Positions 1 through 8,271 of a stretch of 64,000 nucleotides of DNA are shown here, in pieces. This DNA is from Thalassotalea euphylliae (GTDB taxonomy: Bacteria; Pseudomonadota; Gammaproteobacteria; Enterobacterales; Alteromonadaceae). The notes below the pieces were generated by a model that saw only the letters and a program-made list of their open reading frames with translations, ran no database searches and was not told the DNA's origin. Position 1 is the stretch's first letter, and each line of letters begins with the position of its first letter. The stretch spans positions 744,001-808,000 of the forward strand of contig NZ_QUOV01000001.1 of assembly GCF_003390395.1 (NCBI RefSeq), given 5' to 3'. The position numbers were made by a program, and so were the translations under genes.

Positions 1-820
1 CCAACTGTTTTCCCGTGCCATCCATGGTTAAGCAGCAGCTCGCATAGTCTGCAATAATGGTCGTTAGCTTTTTGCCCTGCTGATGAAGTGCAAGATCCGC
101 TTCAACGAAATACGCAGCACCACTCCAATAAACGCGCATATAGGCGCGGTTGTAATGCATATTATCGCTGATTCGATACAACGAGCCACGAGCTCGGCGC
201 ATATTTGCCTGACCACGACCAAATCCTGCTTCTATACGTGAAATAGCCTGCGTTTGCGTCAATACATTGGCCTGCATCATGGTGATGTGTTGTATATAGG
301 TGGCGAAACCTTCACTTAGCCAAGTGTCGTGGTCATCTAAAAATGGTAAGTAAAGGTGGGCGACTTCGTGATAAATCGTCCAATCATCCTTTAAGGCTGT
401 TAAACCGTAGTAGGGGGAGATATGCAGTAAAATAGAGTTGTCGACTCTATTCACTTGACCCCATGGCACGGGCTCTGAGTGGCGGCGACTGTGCTTAACG
501 CGAAAGTCGATAGTGTCAAACGGCAGTACACCGAAACTTTTTTGAGTAGCCTCTACCGCAAAATTCAGCCACTTGTTTACTGTTTTTTGTTGGCTGGACG
601 AGAAGCTGTGATCATTTAGCCAGCGCACAGGCTCGGCTTTCAAAGAAGCTGGCGCATAAATAAAACTCGCTATCACAATAATAGTGATCAGTAAGCGGTT
701 AATACGATAGCTTACGTACCTAGCTACTGGGCAATCACTTTGCTGCTTGCTGCTGCTCTTTGCATAGTTAGTGTGTCGCTTACCTTGCGACAAGCGCTTT
801 GCTTTTATTAAATTCTTCAT
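1..820 (-). CDS. Secreted or membrane-anchored zinc metallopeptidase (gluzincin-like), C-terminus off the window
   Basis: Reading the minus strand from an ATG at 820, just after an in-frame TAG, gives 273 codons open to the window edge. A hydrophobic stretch at about residues 43-56 ending in APASLKA looks like a signal peptide or anchor behind an unusually long, basic N-terminus. Residues 151-155 are HEVAH, the HExxH zinc site, and 15 residues on WLSEGF supplies the glutamate (170) expected as third zinc ligand in the gluzincin clan. It is therefore probably a periplasmic peptidase; the substrate cannot be told. The long N-terminus could mean the true start lies further in. It is divergent from the acetyltransferase at 994. 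Confidence 0.8.
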   Translation of the reverse strand, partial: MKNLIKAKRLSQGKRHTNYAKSSSKQQSDCPVARYVSYRINRLLITIIVIASFIYAPASLKAEPVRWLNDHSFSSSQQKTVNKWLNFAVEATQKSFGVLPFDTIDFRVKHSRRHSEPVPWGQVNRVDNSILLHISPYYGLTALKDDWTIYHEVAHLYLPFLDDHDTWLSEGFATYIQHITMMQANVLTQTQAISRIEAGFGRGQANMRRARGSLYRISDNMHYNRAYMRVYWSGAAYFVEADLALHQQGKKLTTIIADYASCCLTMDGTGKQL

Positions 821-993
821 ATGCTTATACTATTTCTGCGTTTGCTGCTTATACATTGGTTTTCTCTGTACGTGGCTCTGTCTTGTACTCGGATTGCTTT
901 ACCTTCATGTTAAGCAGCATAGAAGGCGTAACTTACTGTTGATCTTATTGTGATATTTCGACTTTCCAAAAACTCAGGTTAAGGAGGCGCTTA

Positions 994-1509
994 GTGCCAA
1001 CGCCAATCATTCGCGGTGCAACCATTGCAGACTATGACGCAGTTCTTTCTTTAAATTTAGCATCGGTTTCGGTGTTAAGCCCGATGGATAGAGCACGACT
1101 TGAATTACTCACTACGATGACCGAACTCTTTTGGATTGTTGAGGTAGAAGGGCAAGTGGCGGCTTTCTTACTTGCCTTTACAGATAATAAAACATACGAC
1201 AGTGTTAATTATCAGTGGTTTAGCAAGCGATTAAAGCAGTTCTTGTATATTGACCGCATTGTTATTGGCGAGAAATTTCGCCGCCGTGGTATTGCCAGTC
1301 AAATTTACCAAGCGTTAAAAAACTATGCGCAAAGTCAGCAGCTTCATTGGCTGTGTGCAGAAATTGATTTGAAACCCGCAAATCCGCCCTCAATCGCATT
1401 TCACCAGCAACAAGGCTTTATCGAAATTGGCCAGCAACAACTAGTTGGCAAAGAAAAATCAGTGTCGCTGATGGCTTGCCAAGTCATACCAATCCGCATA
1501 ATAGTATGA
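994..1509 (+). CDS. GNAT-family N-acetyltransferase
   Basis: The 171-residue product has the GNAT fold pattern: a strand with DRIVIGEKFRRRGIASQIYQ, which contains the acetyl-CoA binding R/Q-x-x-G-x-G/A loop, followed by an aromatic/acidic strand and an HQQQGF motif typical of GNAT motif B. It probably transfers an acetyl group to a small molecule or protein, substrate unknown. The GTG start is chosen because a strong AAGGAGG lies at 981-987. The last six codons (about PIRIIV) lie inside the left inverted repeat of the element at 1486-1752, so the natural C-terminus has probably been replaced. Confidence 0.9.
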   Translation: MPTPIIRGATIADYDAVLSLNLASVSVLSPMDRARLELLTTMTELFWIVEVEGQVAAFLLAFTDNKTYDSVNYQWFSKRLKQFLYIDRIVIGEKFRRRGIASQIYQALKNYAQSQQLHWLCAEIDLKPANPPSIAFHQQQGFIEIGQQQLVGKEKSVSLMACQVIPIRIIV

Positions 1510-1752
1510 TTAACTCAGAGCTATTTCAGCGGTTCAAGTACAAGAAAAATTTTTGCTGATATAGTCGCTCTACATCTAGAAAATTTGCCGCCGTGATTGG
1601 GCTGCTGAAAAGCTCCCGAAGGGCTTGGCTAAAACACTTTACTGCTGTGTTGCATGTTCTTGAAATAGAGTAACTATGACGAGCAAACATGCGCCTTGCA
1701 TTAAAGCGCTTTATCTCAAGCTGAGTGAACATATATTTATGCGGATTGGTAT
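1486..1752. mobile_element. MITE-like element with 16-bp terminal inverted repeats
   Basis: ATACCAATCCGCATAA at 1486-1501 is repeated as its exact reverse complement at 1737-1752. The symmetry continues imperfectly inward for about 12 bases more on each side (both arms reach CTCAG). The 267-bp interior holds no credible gene; a minus-strand open frame across it lacks a start signal. Size, perfect TIRs and lack of a transposase fit a non-autonomous miniature element. No clear target duplication is visible in the flanks. The left end overlaps the 3' end of the upstream GNAT gene. Confidence 0.65.
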
Positions 1753-1794
1753 AACTAGTTAAATGATTAATAACCACAATGAGCACAAAATTTA

Positions 1795-2973
1795 ATGACA
1801 TCATTAGTTGAGATCTTTATCCGATTTTTTACCTTAGGCTGCACTAGCTTTGGTGGTCCTGCCGCCCATATTGGTTATTTTCAACAAGCCTTTGTTCAAC
1901 AGCACAAATGGTTAAGCCAGCAAGAGTTTGGCAATATCGTGGCGTTAAGTCAGTTTTTACCGGGTCCTGGTTCTAGCCAAGTTGGTTTTGCGATTGGCTG
2001 TCATCGGGCTGGCATTATGGGGGGCATCACTGCCTTTGTTGCCTTTACGTTGCCGTCGGTTGTATTAATGCTATTGCTGTATTTTGTTGGTTTAGAGTTT
2101 GCCAGCAGCCAAACATTTATCGGCGTCGTCACCGGATTAAAATTACTTGCCGTGGTAGTGGTTGCCGATGCGATTGCCACGATGGCAAAGAGTTTTTGTC
2201 AAAAGTTTTGGCAACAAGTGTTAGCGGTCATAACGGCTTGTGTCTTGATTTTCACTCCTTTTCCGGCGATGCAAATAGTGCTGTTAGCGTGTGCGGCGGT
2301 GATAGGCCGGGTGTGTTTTAGCGCCAGCGGCACTAACGGTTTGACACCTGCGCTAGATGAGGGCGGAAAGTCTCGCGCATTGAATTGGCCGATGTTTGTG
2401 CTTTTTGCTTTGCTGCTCATGGCGGGTGTGCTGATAACTGGTGGTAATGCAATCGTTCAGTTAATCAAAGATTTTTATGTCGCTGGCAGCTTGGTTTTTG
2501 GTGGTGGTCATGTCGTGTTGCCTTTGCTTCAGCAAGCCGTGGCCGACACGCTCTCGCAAAGCGAGTTTCTAATTGGTTATGCGGCAGCGCAGGCGGTACC
2601 TGGGCCTATGTTTACGTTAGCAACTTATTTGGGGGCGAGTATCTTACACAACGCCCCTGTGCTTGGCGCTATTGCCGCAACTTTAGCTATTTTTCTACCA
2701 GGCTTCTTATTGGTATTAGCATTTCAGCCTGTTTGGCAATCTTATGCCAGCAACCCCAAAATTGCCGGTGCATTGGCGGGCGTTAATGCGGCGGTTGTTG
2801 GCTTGTTGCTCGCGGCGCTTTATCAACCTGTGCTAGTTTCTGCCATCTCAGGTTGGTTGGATGGTGTAATCGCCTTGATTGGCATATGGTTACTAAGAGG
2901 GCTTAAGGTTCCAGTACTTGTGTTAGTGGCATGTTTTGCTGGGCTTGGCGTTTTGCTAGCGCAGCTTTCTTAA
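1795..2973 (+). CDS. chrA: Chromate transporter, CHR family
   Basis: This 392-residue membrane protein has two homologous halves, as in long-chain CHR proteins. Each half has the hallmark pattern: FxxLGCTSFGGPAAHIGYF near the N-terminus with a LSQFLPGPGSSQ loop, and VFGGGHVVLPLLQQAV followed by AAAQAVPGPMFTLATYLG in the C-terminal half. The family exports chromate and is proposed to exchange it for other anions at the inner membrane; the physiological substrate here is not proven. The start ATG lies 42 bases after the inverted-repeat element, so expression may depend on sequence in that element. A 12-bp hairpin overlaps its stop codon. Confidence 0.92.
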   Translation: MTSLVEIFIRFFTLGCTSFGGPAAHIGYFQQAFVQQHKWLSQQEFGNIVALSQFLPGPGSSQVGFAIGCHRAGIMGGITAFVAFTLPSVVLMLLLYFVGLEFASSQTFIGVVTGLKLLAVVVVADAIATMAKSFCQKFWQQVLAVITACVLIFTPFPAMQIVLLACAAVIGRVCFSASGTNGLTPALDEGGKSRALNWPMFVLFALLLMAGVLITGGNAIVQLIKDFYVAGSLVFGGGHVVLPLLQQAVADTLSQSEFLIGYAAAQAVPGPMFTLATYLGASILHNAPVLGAIAATLAIFLPGFLLVLAFQPVWQSYASNPKIAGALAGVNAAVVGLLLAALYQPVLVSAISGWLDGVIALIGIWLLRGLKVPVLVLVACFAGLGVLLAQLS

Positions 2974-2983
2974 GCTGCGCTAG
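2956..2983 (+). terminator. Hairpin overlapping the chrA stop codon
   Basis: CTAGCGCAGCTT (2956-2967) and AAGCTGCGCTAG (2972-2983) form a perfect 12-bp stem with a TCTT loop. The chrA stop codon (2971-2973) lies in the loop and the start of the 3' arm. No T-run follows, so it may be a weak or Rho-dependent terminator or an mRNA 3' stabiliser. Confidence 0.45.
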
Positions 2984-3023
2984 TTGAGTTGTAGTGTGCT
3001 GAGGATAATTGGTGGGCGCTTTT

Positions 3024-3446
3024 ATGTCGAAAAATCGTTTAAAAATTTATTACACCATTTCAATTGTGAGCTTGTGTTTTGCTGTGCTCGGTTTTGGCTA
3101 CAACACTTGGCGATTAGAGCAAAGTGAACACAATACTACGGTTCGAACGGCATCATTTGAGGTGATCATTGCCATTGCTGAACTCGAGCAAAATATTTTT
3201 GCTGCGGTTTATGATCAAGACGATGTCGCAGGATCACCACGCATAGGTTGGGTCAAGGTTGGTTTAATTGAGCAACTAAGCGTGCTTATCGACCCCAAGG
3301 TGGCAGTGGCGGCAGATCGGTTAAAACAAGCGTGGGCGAATCATTGGGATGAAATTACAAACGATGAACAAGCACTGGCGATAATCAATGAACGCATATC
3401 TCATTTGCAGAGCGAACTTAAGTTAGTGCTTAAATCTTTAAATTAG
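3024..3446 (+). CDS. Membrane-anchored periplasmic protein of unknown function
   Basis: About 141 residues: a short basic N-terminus, one hydrophobic helix at about residues 8-24 (IYYTISIVSLCFAVLGFGY), then a soluble, mostly helical domain with regularly spaced leucines and acidic residues. It looks like a single-pass inner-membrane protein with the bulk outside the cytoplasm. In-frame TTG (3009) and GTG (3012) starts exist, but the ATG at 3024 has GGTGGG seven bases upstream. It sits 50 bases after chrA and just before the LURP-one-like gene, possibly co-transcribed. No function can be assigned. Confidence 0.75.
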   Translation: MSKNRLKIYYTISIVSLCFAVLGFGYNTWRLEQSEHNTTVRTASFEVIIAIAELEQNIFAAVYDQDDVAGSPRIGWVKVGLIEQLSVLIDPKVAVAADRLKQAWANHWDEITNDEQALAIINERISHLQSELKLVLKSLN

Positions 3447-3482
3447 TTAACGAATTTAAAATAACATGGAGGTTTGTCGCAC

Positions 3483-3980
3483 GTGCGCTATACCATGAAA
3501 CAAAAGCTATTTTCACTGCGCGATAGCTTTAAAATATATGACCAAAATGATGAGCTAGCATTTATTGCGAAAGGTGGCTTTTTTAGCATCCGCAAGGGAC
3601 TTAGGTTGATGTTGCCCAATGAAACGGAAGTAGCGCGAATCAAGCAAAAGCTCATCGCGTGGAGGCCAACGTTTTATATTACCTTGGCAACAGGCGAGCG
3701 TTGTAAAATTAAAAAGTCTTTTTGGCCATTATTTACCAGTCGCTTTGTACTGACGACCCCTAAAGCAGAAGTGGTGGTTGATGGTGATTTGTTGTCGCAT
3801 GAATATCAGTTTGTTGCCGCTGGAGAGCAGATAGCATATGTGTCAAAACGCTGGTTTAGTTTAGGTGATAGCTACGGCATTGATATTAAATATGAGGAAG
3901 ACATTCCATTGATGCTGGCTGCCGTGGCAACCATTGATTTAGTCAATCACAATGATAATGGTGCCTTTGATAGCGACTAA
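3483..3980 (+). CDS. LURP-one-related (Tubby-like fold) family protein
   Basis: The 165-residue protein begins MRYTMKQKLFSLRDSFKIYD and continues with alternating short beta strands (AFIAKGGFFSIRKGLRL, FYITLATGERCKIKKS, YGIDIKYEED), the pattern of the LURP-one-related beta-barrel family. Bacterial members have no settled role; the fold resembles phospholipid scramblases and Tubby, so membrane association is possible but unproven. GTG at 3483 is preferred over TTG at 3474 because GGAGG at 3468-3472 sits ten bases before it and only one before the TTG. Confidence 0.8.
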   Translation: MRYTMKQKLFSLRDSFKIYDQNDELAFIAKGGFFSIRKGLRLMLPNETEVARIKQKLIAWRPTFYITLATGERCKIKKSFWPLFTSRFVLTTPKAEVVVDGDLLSHEYQFVAAGEQIAYVSKRWFSLGDSYGIDIKYEEDIPLMLAAVATIDLVNHNDNGAFDSD

Positions 3981-4115
3981 AATTACAGGCATGGCTAATA
4001 TCGAGGCGACAGGCTAGCGCTAATTTATCAGCCCAGCCTAACGCTTAAAATCGACCATTAAATTGGGATAAATTAGTGATAAGTTAGGCTTAATTTAGTT
4101 AGTGATATACATCAT

Positions 4116-4265
4116 CACCAATAAAAAACCGAGTAGTAGGCCATTTAGCCCAAGAATATAGGCGAAGCCTTTTAACCCGTCTTTCGCGCTGTAGCCTTTT
4201 TGATTTAAGTACAACCACCAAATGCTACACATTAAAATAGGCAGCAAAAAAAATAATTTAATCAT
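4116..4265 (-). CDS. Small membrane protein, probably frameshifted
   Basis: The minus-strand ATG at 4265 opens a 49-codon frame beginning MIKLFFLLPILMCSIWWLYL, a clear transmembrane helix, followed by a short polar loop NQKGYSAKDGLKGF and a second hydrophobic start. The frame then ends GYYSVFYW at 4116. Moving one frame after NG gives LLLGFLLVMMYITN and a stop at 4096, which completes a natural second helix. A one-base change near 4140 would therefore restore a 56-residue two-helix protein. It lies convergent to the LURP-one gene and downstream of ampG on the same strand. Confidence 0.5.
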
Positions 4266-4317
4266 GTAGTTAATGCTTTTGTTTTTTTCTAATCATAGAG
4301 CAAATACCAGTGTTTGC

Positions 4318-5949
4318 CTACTTTGCTTTAGGCTTGTCTTGCGACGATTCATTTTGTTCAATTAACGCAGTTAGTGGCTTACGAATACTGTACAAGAACA
4401 GCAAACTCGGGATCACCATCATCGAAGTTAAGACAAAAAACAGCGCCCAGTTACCATCTAGCCAGTCGACAAATATGCCCGAGTATGAGCCTAGCATTAC
4501 ACGGCCAAAGGTACCCAGTGACGCCATCAAGGCATACTGACTGGCGGTAAAGCTTTTATTACACAATACCGATAAGAGGGCAACAAAGGCGACTGAGCCC
4601 CATGCTGAGGTAAAGCCATCAACAAAAACGGTCATGGCAAATAGCCACTTTACAGGCCCCATTACCGCCATCACAGAAAACAACAAGTTACTGGCTGACA
4701 TGGCGATACCACCAATAAATAACCCTTTTAAAATCCCGTATCTAATCGTAAAAACACTGCCAATCAATGAAAAAACGATAGTTGTTCCCCAATTGATCAG
4801 TTTTGAGTAATAAGCAATATCTTCATTGGAAAAGCCGACTTCTCGATAAAACACGATCGACATTCTGCCAAGGTAGGCTTCTCCTAACTTAAATAGGAAA
4901 ATAAACATCAAAATTGAAAAGGCTAAGCGCACACCGTTACGTTGGAAAAACTCTTGTATTGGCGCCACGAGTGTTGCCAGTAGCCATGCCGTTAGCGTTG
5001 AAATGCTATCGTTTGAGCGCGCAAGCCCAGTCGCTAGTACTGCATCTGTACGTGAATTTAACGCACGATTAAGTTTTGTCAGCTGACGGGCAAATAGGGC
5101 AATCATGGCAATAACACTAAAGGTGGCGATACCAAACTGGTATTGCTCTTTGATGAACTCAGGCCAGAGAGGGTAGCCAATATTGGCGTAAAGTATGGTC
5201 AGCATAATCAGGGGGAGCAGCAGTAAAATACCAACACTTTGGCTTTTGTAGCTGGGCAGTACCGTAAGGTAGGCTTGCTGAATTTGATTGAGCGTTTGCT
5301 CACGTTGACTCGTTGGCTCTTGCACCACAAGCGCTGTAATGGATAAAGCCGCCATCATTAGCGCTAACACCATAAATACTTCTGACCACTGCCAGTCAGG
5401 TGAGCTTGCCAAAATAAAAGGAATACTGCCAAGACCGGCGTAACCTGTCCACCAACCTGCTGTCGCCATGGCAGAGCCTGCAGCCATCAACTCGTTACTG
5501 TTATCGCTTGCTTGATTGAGAATATCGATTCGATAGGCGTCGATGGCAATATCTTGAGTCGCCCCGCTAATCGCCAAACACAAACCAAACAATGCCATCA
5601 TAGAGAGTTGGCTAGCGGCATCAAGCGAGCTGAGCTGTAAGGTAAATAAACAAATCAGTAATTGTGTGGTGAATATCCAGCTTCGCCTCAAACCAAGCTT
5701 AGCTGTAAGCAATGGGATTTTGATACGATCGGCTAGCGGTGACCACAAAAAGTTAATGCTATAGGCAACAAAAATTAGACCAAATAAGCCAATGCTAGAG
5801 CGAGATAAGCCTTCGTCTTTCAGCCAGCCTGTCATGGCAGAGCCAATCATCACCCATGGGAAGCCACTGGCGATGCCAAAAAAGAAAACGGTAAGTAGAC
5901 GACGGTCTTGAAAGTAGCGCAGAGATTGAAGTAGCGAGCGAGCGGGCAT
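4318..5949 (-). CDS. ampG: AmpG-type muropeptide permease (MFS)
   Basis: The product is about 543 residues with 12 or more hydrophobic segments. The N-terminal GFPWVMIGSAMTGWLKDEGLSRSSIGLFGLIFV, with NFLWSPLADRI in loop 2-3, is the AmpG/Slc33 signature. AmpG imports GlcNAc-anhydroMurNAc peptides released during wall turnover and so feeds peptidoglycan recycling. The hydrophilic insert at about residues 280-330 (including NSRTDAVLATG) makes it longer than E. coli AmpG. ATG at 5949 is preferred to TTG at 5958. With yajG (7581) and bolA (10439) nearby, the window keeps the ampG-yajG-bolA neighbourhood of E. coli, split here by extra genes. Confidence 0.9.
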   Translation of the reverse strand: MPARSLLQSLRYFQDRRLLTVFFFGIASGFPWVMIGSAMTGWLKDEGLSRSSIGLFGLIFVAYSINFLWSPLADRIKIPLLTAKLGLRRSWIFTTQLLICLFTLQLSSLDAASQLSMMALFGLCLAISGATQDIAIDAYRIDILNQASDNSNELMAAGSAMATAGWWTGYAGLGSIPFILASSPDWQWSEVFMVLALMMAALSITALVVQEPTSQREQTLNQIQQAYLTVLPSYKSQSVGILLLLPLIMLTILYANIGYPLWPEFIKEQYQFGIATFSVIAMIALFARQLTKLNRALNSRTDAVLATGLARSNDSISTLTAWLLATLVAPIQEFFQRNGVRLAFSILMFIFLFKLGEAYLGRMSIVFYREVGFSNEDIAYYSKLINWGTTIVFSLIGSVFTIRYGILKGLFIGGIAMSASNLLFSVMAVMGPVKWLFAMTVFVDGFTSAWGSVAFVALLSVLCNKSFTASQYALMASLGTFGRVMLGSYSGIFVDWLDGNWALFFVLTSMMVIPSLLFLYSIRKPLTALIEQNESSQDKPKAK

Positions 5950-6114
5950 ACGGCACAAGAGTAACTAATAGTGCGCTAAGCCTATCAAACTGTGGTAGCG
6001 GACAAAAGGAGTTATTTGGCCGCTAGGCTTTAGGGCTAATATTGAGGGCTAATGTTATGGGAAAAAGTTCGGAACTAAGGTTTGCGGCTAAGATTTGGAG
6101 TTAAAGGTTTCAGA

Positions 6115-6444
6115 CTAGGGTAGTGGGCGCCAGCCAACGCAATCGATAGGATAGCTGCCTTTGCCAGCAAAGAAATCTAAGCAGGTGTTAATTTCACTTT
6201 TAAAAAACAAATCGGTGGTTAATGCTTGCGCGCCATGCAAGCTGATTTCATGTATCAAATGCCAGAATACCCGCTCTTTCGCATTGCTCGGTGTTTCATC
6301 ACTGACACTATAAGTTGTCCACTCTTCCATGGTATCGACAATGAATTTGTCGAGCTCAGTATAATGAAGTGTTCGCTCAATCACGGCGCTAATGTAAGCT
6401 CTGATTTGCTTTATTTTTTCATTGATAAACTGCTCAATTATCAT
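6115..6444 (-). CDS. Conserved hypothetical protein
   Basis: 109 residues, soluble and mainly helical, starting MIIEQFINEKIKQIRAYISAVIE and ending FFAGKGSYPIDCVGWRPLP. A helix with KERVFWHLIHEISLHG suggests a compact helical domain. The ATG at 6444 is preferred to the upstream TTG because AAGAG lies about nine bases before it. There is no signal peptide. A Fur-like sequence (6505-6521) and a palindrome (6582-6599) lie in the 5' region, so iron or repressor control is possible. The product is not recognised beyond looking like a conserved family. Confidence 0.7.
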   Translation of the reverse strand: MIIEQFINEKIKQIRAYISAVIERTLHYTELDKFIVDTMEEWTTYSVSDETPSNAKERVFWHLIHEISLHGAQALTTDLFFKSEINTCLDFFAGKGSYPIDCVGWRPLP

Positions 6445-6504
6445 GATGGTTACTCTTGCCAACGATGGAAATTTATTTAAAAAGCCACTAAAAGCTCTCG
6501 GCTC

Positions 6505-6521
6505 GATAATGATTATTATTT
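6505..6521. promoter_or_regulatory. Possible Fur-like site
   Basis: GATAATGATTATTATTT matches the first nine bases of the E. coli Fur consensus exactly and about 14 of 19 overall by hand alignment. It lies about 60 bases upstream of the minus-strand start at 6444. It is weaker than the site at 52507. Confidence 0.35.
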
Positions 6522-6581
6522 AACTTAGTTATTGACCAACATTGAGCTGTTGTCAAAGAATTGGGTTAAATTATCATATTA

Positions 6582-6599
6582 ATCTGACACTTGTCAGAT
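6582..6599. promoter_or_regulatory. Operator-like palindrome
   Basis: ATCTGACA and TGTCAGAT form perfect 8-base arms around CT. The size and symmetry fit a dimeric repressor or activator site. It stands 138 bases upstream of the gene starting at 6444. The remaining gene-free part of 6445-6941 holds only A/T-rich sequence and short GGTTAG/AGCAGAAAGGT repeats (about 6715-6780). Confidence 0.4.
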
Positions 6600-6850
6600 G
6601 TAAAAGTTTGATAGGTATGAACTTTTTTTATAGCCCTGCTAAAATTATGGAAATATAAGCAGCAAGTGTTGTCACTGGTTACGCAAATTAGCGAGAGTGC
6701 TTAGTCGGGGTAGCAAGGTTAGGTACTTTGGTTAGGTAGTTAGGTGAAGATATTTAGCAGAAAGGTTAGCAGAAAGGTGAATTGGCACGACTGGGTGAAA
6801 TGATCAGGAGGTATAACTCAGGTAAGTACCCAGCTGAACATTATCAGATA

Positions 6851-6890
6851 AACCAGCTAGGCAATGTTGCAATGTAGCCGCTAGCTGGTT
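6851..6890 (-). terminator. Hairpin downstream of the cyclophilin gene
   Basis: AACCAGCTAG (6851-6860) and CTAGCTGGTT (6881-6890) are perfect 10-base inverted repeats about 50 bases past the cyclophilin stop. On the minus strand only TTTATC follows, so it would be a weak intrinsic terminator. Confidence 0.4.
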
Positions 6891-6941
6891 GATAGTCAGT
6901 TATTCAGAGTTGAGGTTTTTCTAGCTTGTCTTTGCGATGCA

Positions 6942-7529
6942 TTACTCTGCTGGTAATAAGGTCGCTTTGATAAGCATAATTGGCTCAACAGGCACATCGT
7001 CCCAGCCCATCATTTCATTGTACTCTGTCGCTGAACTGCCCATTGCTTGCACAACTTCCATCCCTTCAACAACATTACCAAAAACCGCATAGCCCCATTG
7101 CCGGCCAGGATCTAAATTGGTGTTATCTGCTAAATTAAAGAAGAACTGGCGATTAGCGGTATGAGGGCGATTTTCTTTCGCCATAGCGATAGTGCCTTCT
7201 TCATTTTTTAGCCCGTTACCGGCTTCATTGACAATATCTGGCAAGGTTTTTAAATGCGTGAAGTCTTTATCATAACCGCCACCTTGGACAATAAAATCTT
7301 CGATAACTCGGTGAAAAATCGTGTTGTCGAAATCGCCTTGAACCACGTAAGTTAAAAAGTTATCCACAGTGACAGGGGCTTTGATGCGATCAAGCTCGAC
7401 GATAATGTCACCTTTGCTGGTTTCCAACTTTACTTTCGGGAAGAGGTTGTCTGGGTCAATTGCCAAATTCTTTGCGTTAGCAAATGCGCTAATGAGTAGC
7501 AAAGTAGTGGCAAGCAATATATTTTTCAT
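6942..7529 (-). CDS. Periplasmic peptidyl-prolyl cis-trans isomerase, cyclophilin type
   Basis: 195 residues. MKNILLATTLLLISAFANA is a signal peptide, so the enzyme should be periplasmic. The cyclophilin core follows: VKLETSKGDIIVELD, NFLTYVVQGDFDNTIFHRVIEDFIVQGGGY with the catalytic FHR, then QFFFNL and the WGYAVFGNVVEGMEVV stretch. Relative to human cyclophilin A, the active-site arginine and QFF are kept. It assists folding of exported proteins around proline bonds, like E. coli PpiA. It lies between ampG and the yajG-like gene and shares their strand. Confidence 0.92.
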   Translation of the reverse strand: MKNILLATTLLLISAFANAKNLAIDPDNLFPKVKLETSKGDIIVELDRIKAPVTVDNFLTYVVQGDFDNTIFHRVIEDFIVQGGGYDKDFTHLKTLPDIVNEAGNGLKNEEGTIAMAKENRPHTANRQFFFNLADNTNLDPGRQWGYAVFGNVVEGMEVVQAMGSSATEYNEMMGWDDVPVEPIMLIKATLLPAE

Positions 7530-7580
7530 CGATAGTCCTTGGCTGATATCAGTTTCTTGTTTTAGGTTGCTTTTCTTGTT

Positions 7581-8213
7581 TTAGTTGTTTTGCATAAATG
7601 CAATTAGCTCTGGGTTGTTAGCAAGCTCACTAATAACCTTACCAAGCTGCTGATTTAAGTCGCGCTCCAATACAGCGATATCGGCCTTGATAGGACCATT
7701 GCTGTTACCTTTGGAAGTCAACACTTGGCTGTAGGTCTTATCCCCTTTATTGATGTTGACTAGCAGGCGAATTTCACTACTAGCTTGGTATTTCACCATC
7801 GATTGTTGAACGCTAACCAAGGCTTTTTCAATCGACACTTTCATTTGTGTTACGCCACCTTGCGTGCTCAGCCCTTGTGCATTGAGATACTGGCTTAAGC
7901 TTGCGCTTAAGGAGTCAGATAGCGACTGCGCTGGCGAGAATAATTCAGCAGGTTTGTCTTTGCGCAAAATTTGAATCAAGTGGTTACTTGGTCGTAAATC
8001 AACTACAGCTAACGATATATTGTTACCGCTGTAAATAGGCATGGCTGCTTGGCTTATCTGTGGCGCGACAATAACCTGTGAGGGTGGTGTCGCACAGGCG
8101 CCTAGCAAAGTAACAAATGAAACACTCAAAATGGTGCGATAGGAATTAGTTTTTACCGCTTTGCTGCTATTTCTTGCGGCTTTGCTCGCTTTGGCATTGG
8201 GCAAACTGCTCAT
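7581..8213 (-). CDS. YajG-family lipoprotein
   Basis: About 210 residues. After a basic N-terminus comes ILSVSFVTLLGAC, a lipobox with the lipidated cysteine at about residue 40, then APQISQAAMPIYSGNNISLAVVDLRPSNHLIQI, the conserved start of the YajG (DUF1425-like) family. The function of YajG is unknown; it is an outer-membrane-targeted lipoprotein encoded beside ampG in E. coli, and the same neighbourhood occurs here. The long run before the lipobox is odd, but ATG at 8213 is the only ATG that avoids overlap with rlmG, which ends at 8272. The C-terminal half is polar and has no repeats. Confidence 0.85.
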   Translation of the reverse strand: MSSLPNAKASKAARNSSKAVKTNSYRTILSVSFVTLLGACATPPSQVIVAPQISQAAMPIYSGNNISLAVVDLRPSNHLIQILRKDKPAELFSPAQSLSDSLSASLSQYLNAQGLSTQGGVTQMKVSIEKALVSVQQSMVKYQASSEIRLLVNINKGDKTYSQVLTSKGNSNGPIKADIAVLERDLNQQLGKVISELANNPELIAFMQNN

Positions 8214-8271
8214 AGAAAAGCAATGCGTAATAACTGAAGAGATGGCTGAAAAGTAAGACACTAATTGCTCC

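Noticed and set aside
771..953. A 60-codon plus-strand open frame rich in Cys, Leu and Tyr
   Set aside because: No ribosome site, biased composition, and it overlaps the start of the minus-strand peptidase gene, which explains the DNA better.
1526..1804. A 92-codon minus-strand open frame over the inverted-repeat element
   Set aside because: It runs through the element and its right repeat, overlaps the chrA start, has no ribosome site and no domain pattern. It may be a relic of a larger element but is not supported as a gene.
6700..6790. Short repeats of GGTTAG and AGCAGAAAGGT
   Set aside because: Too short and irregular for a CRISPR, a DnaA-box cluster or a tandem repeat locus.
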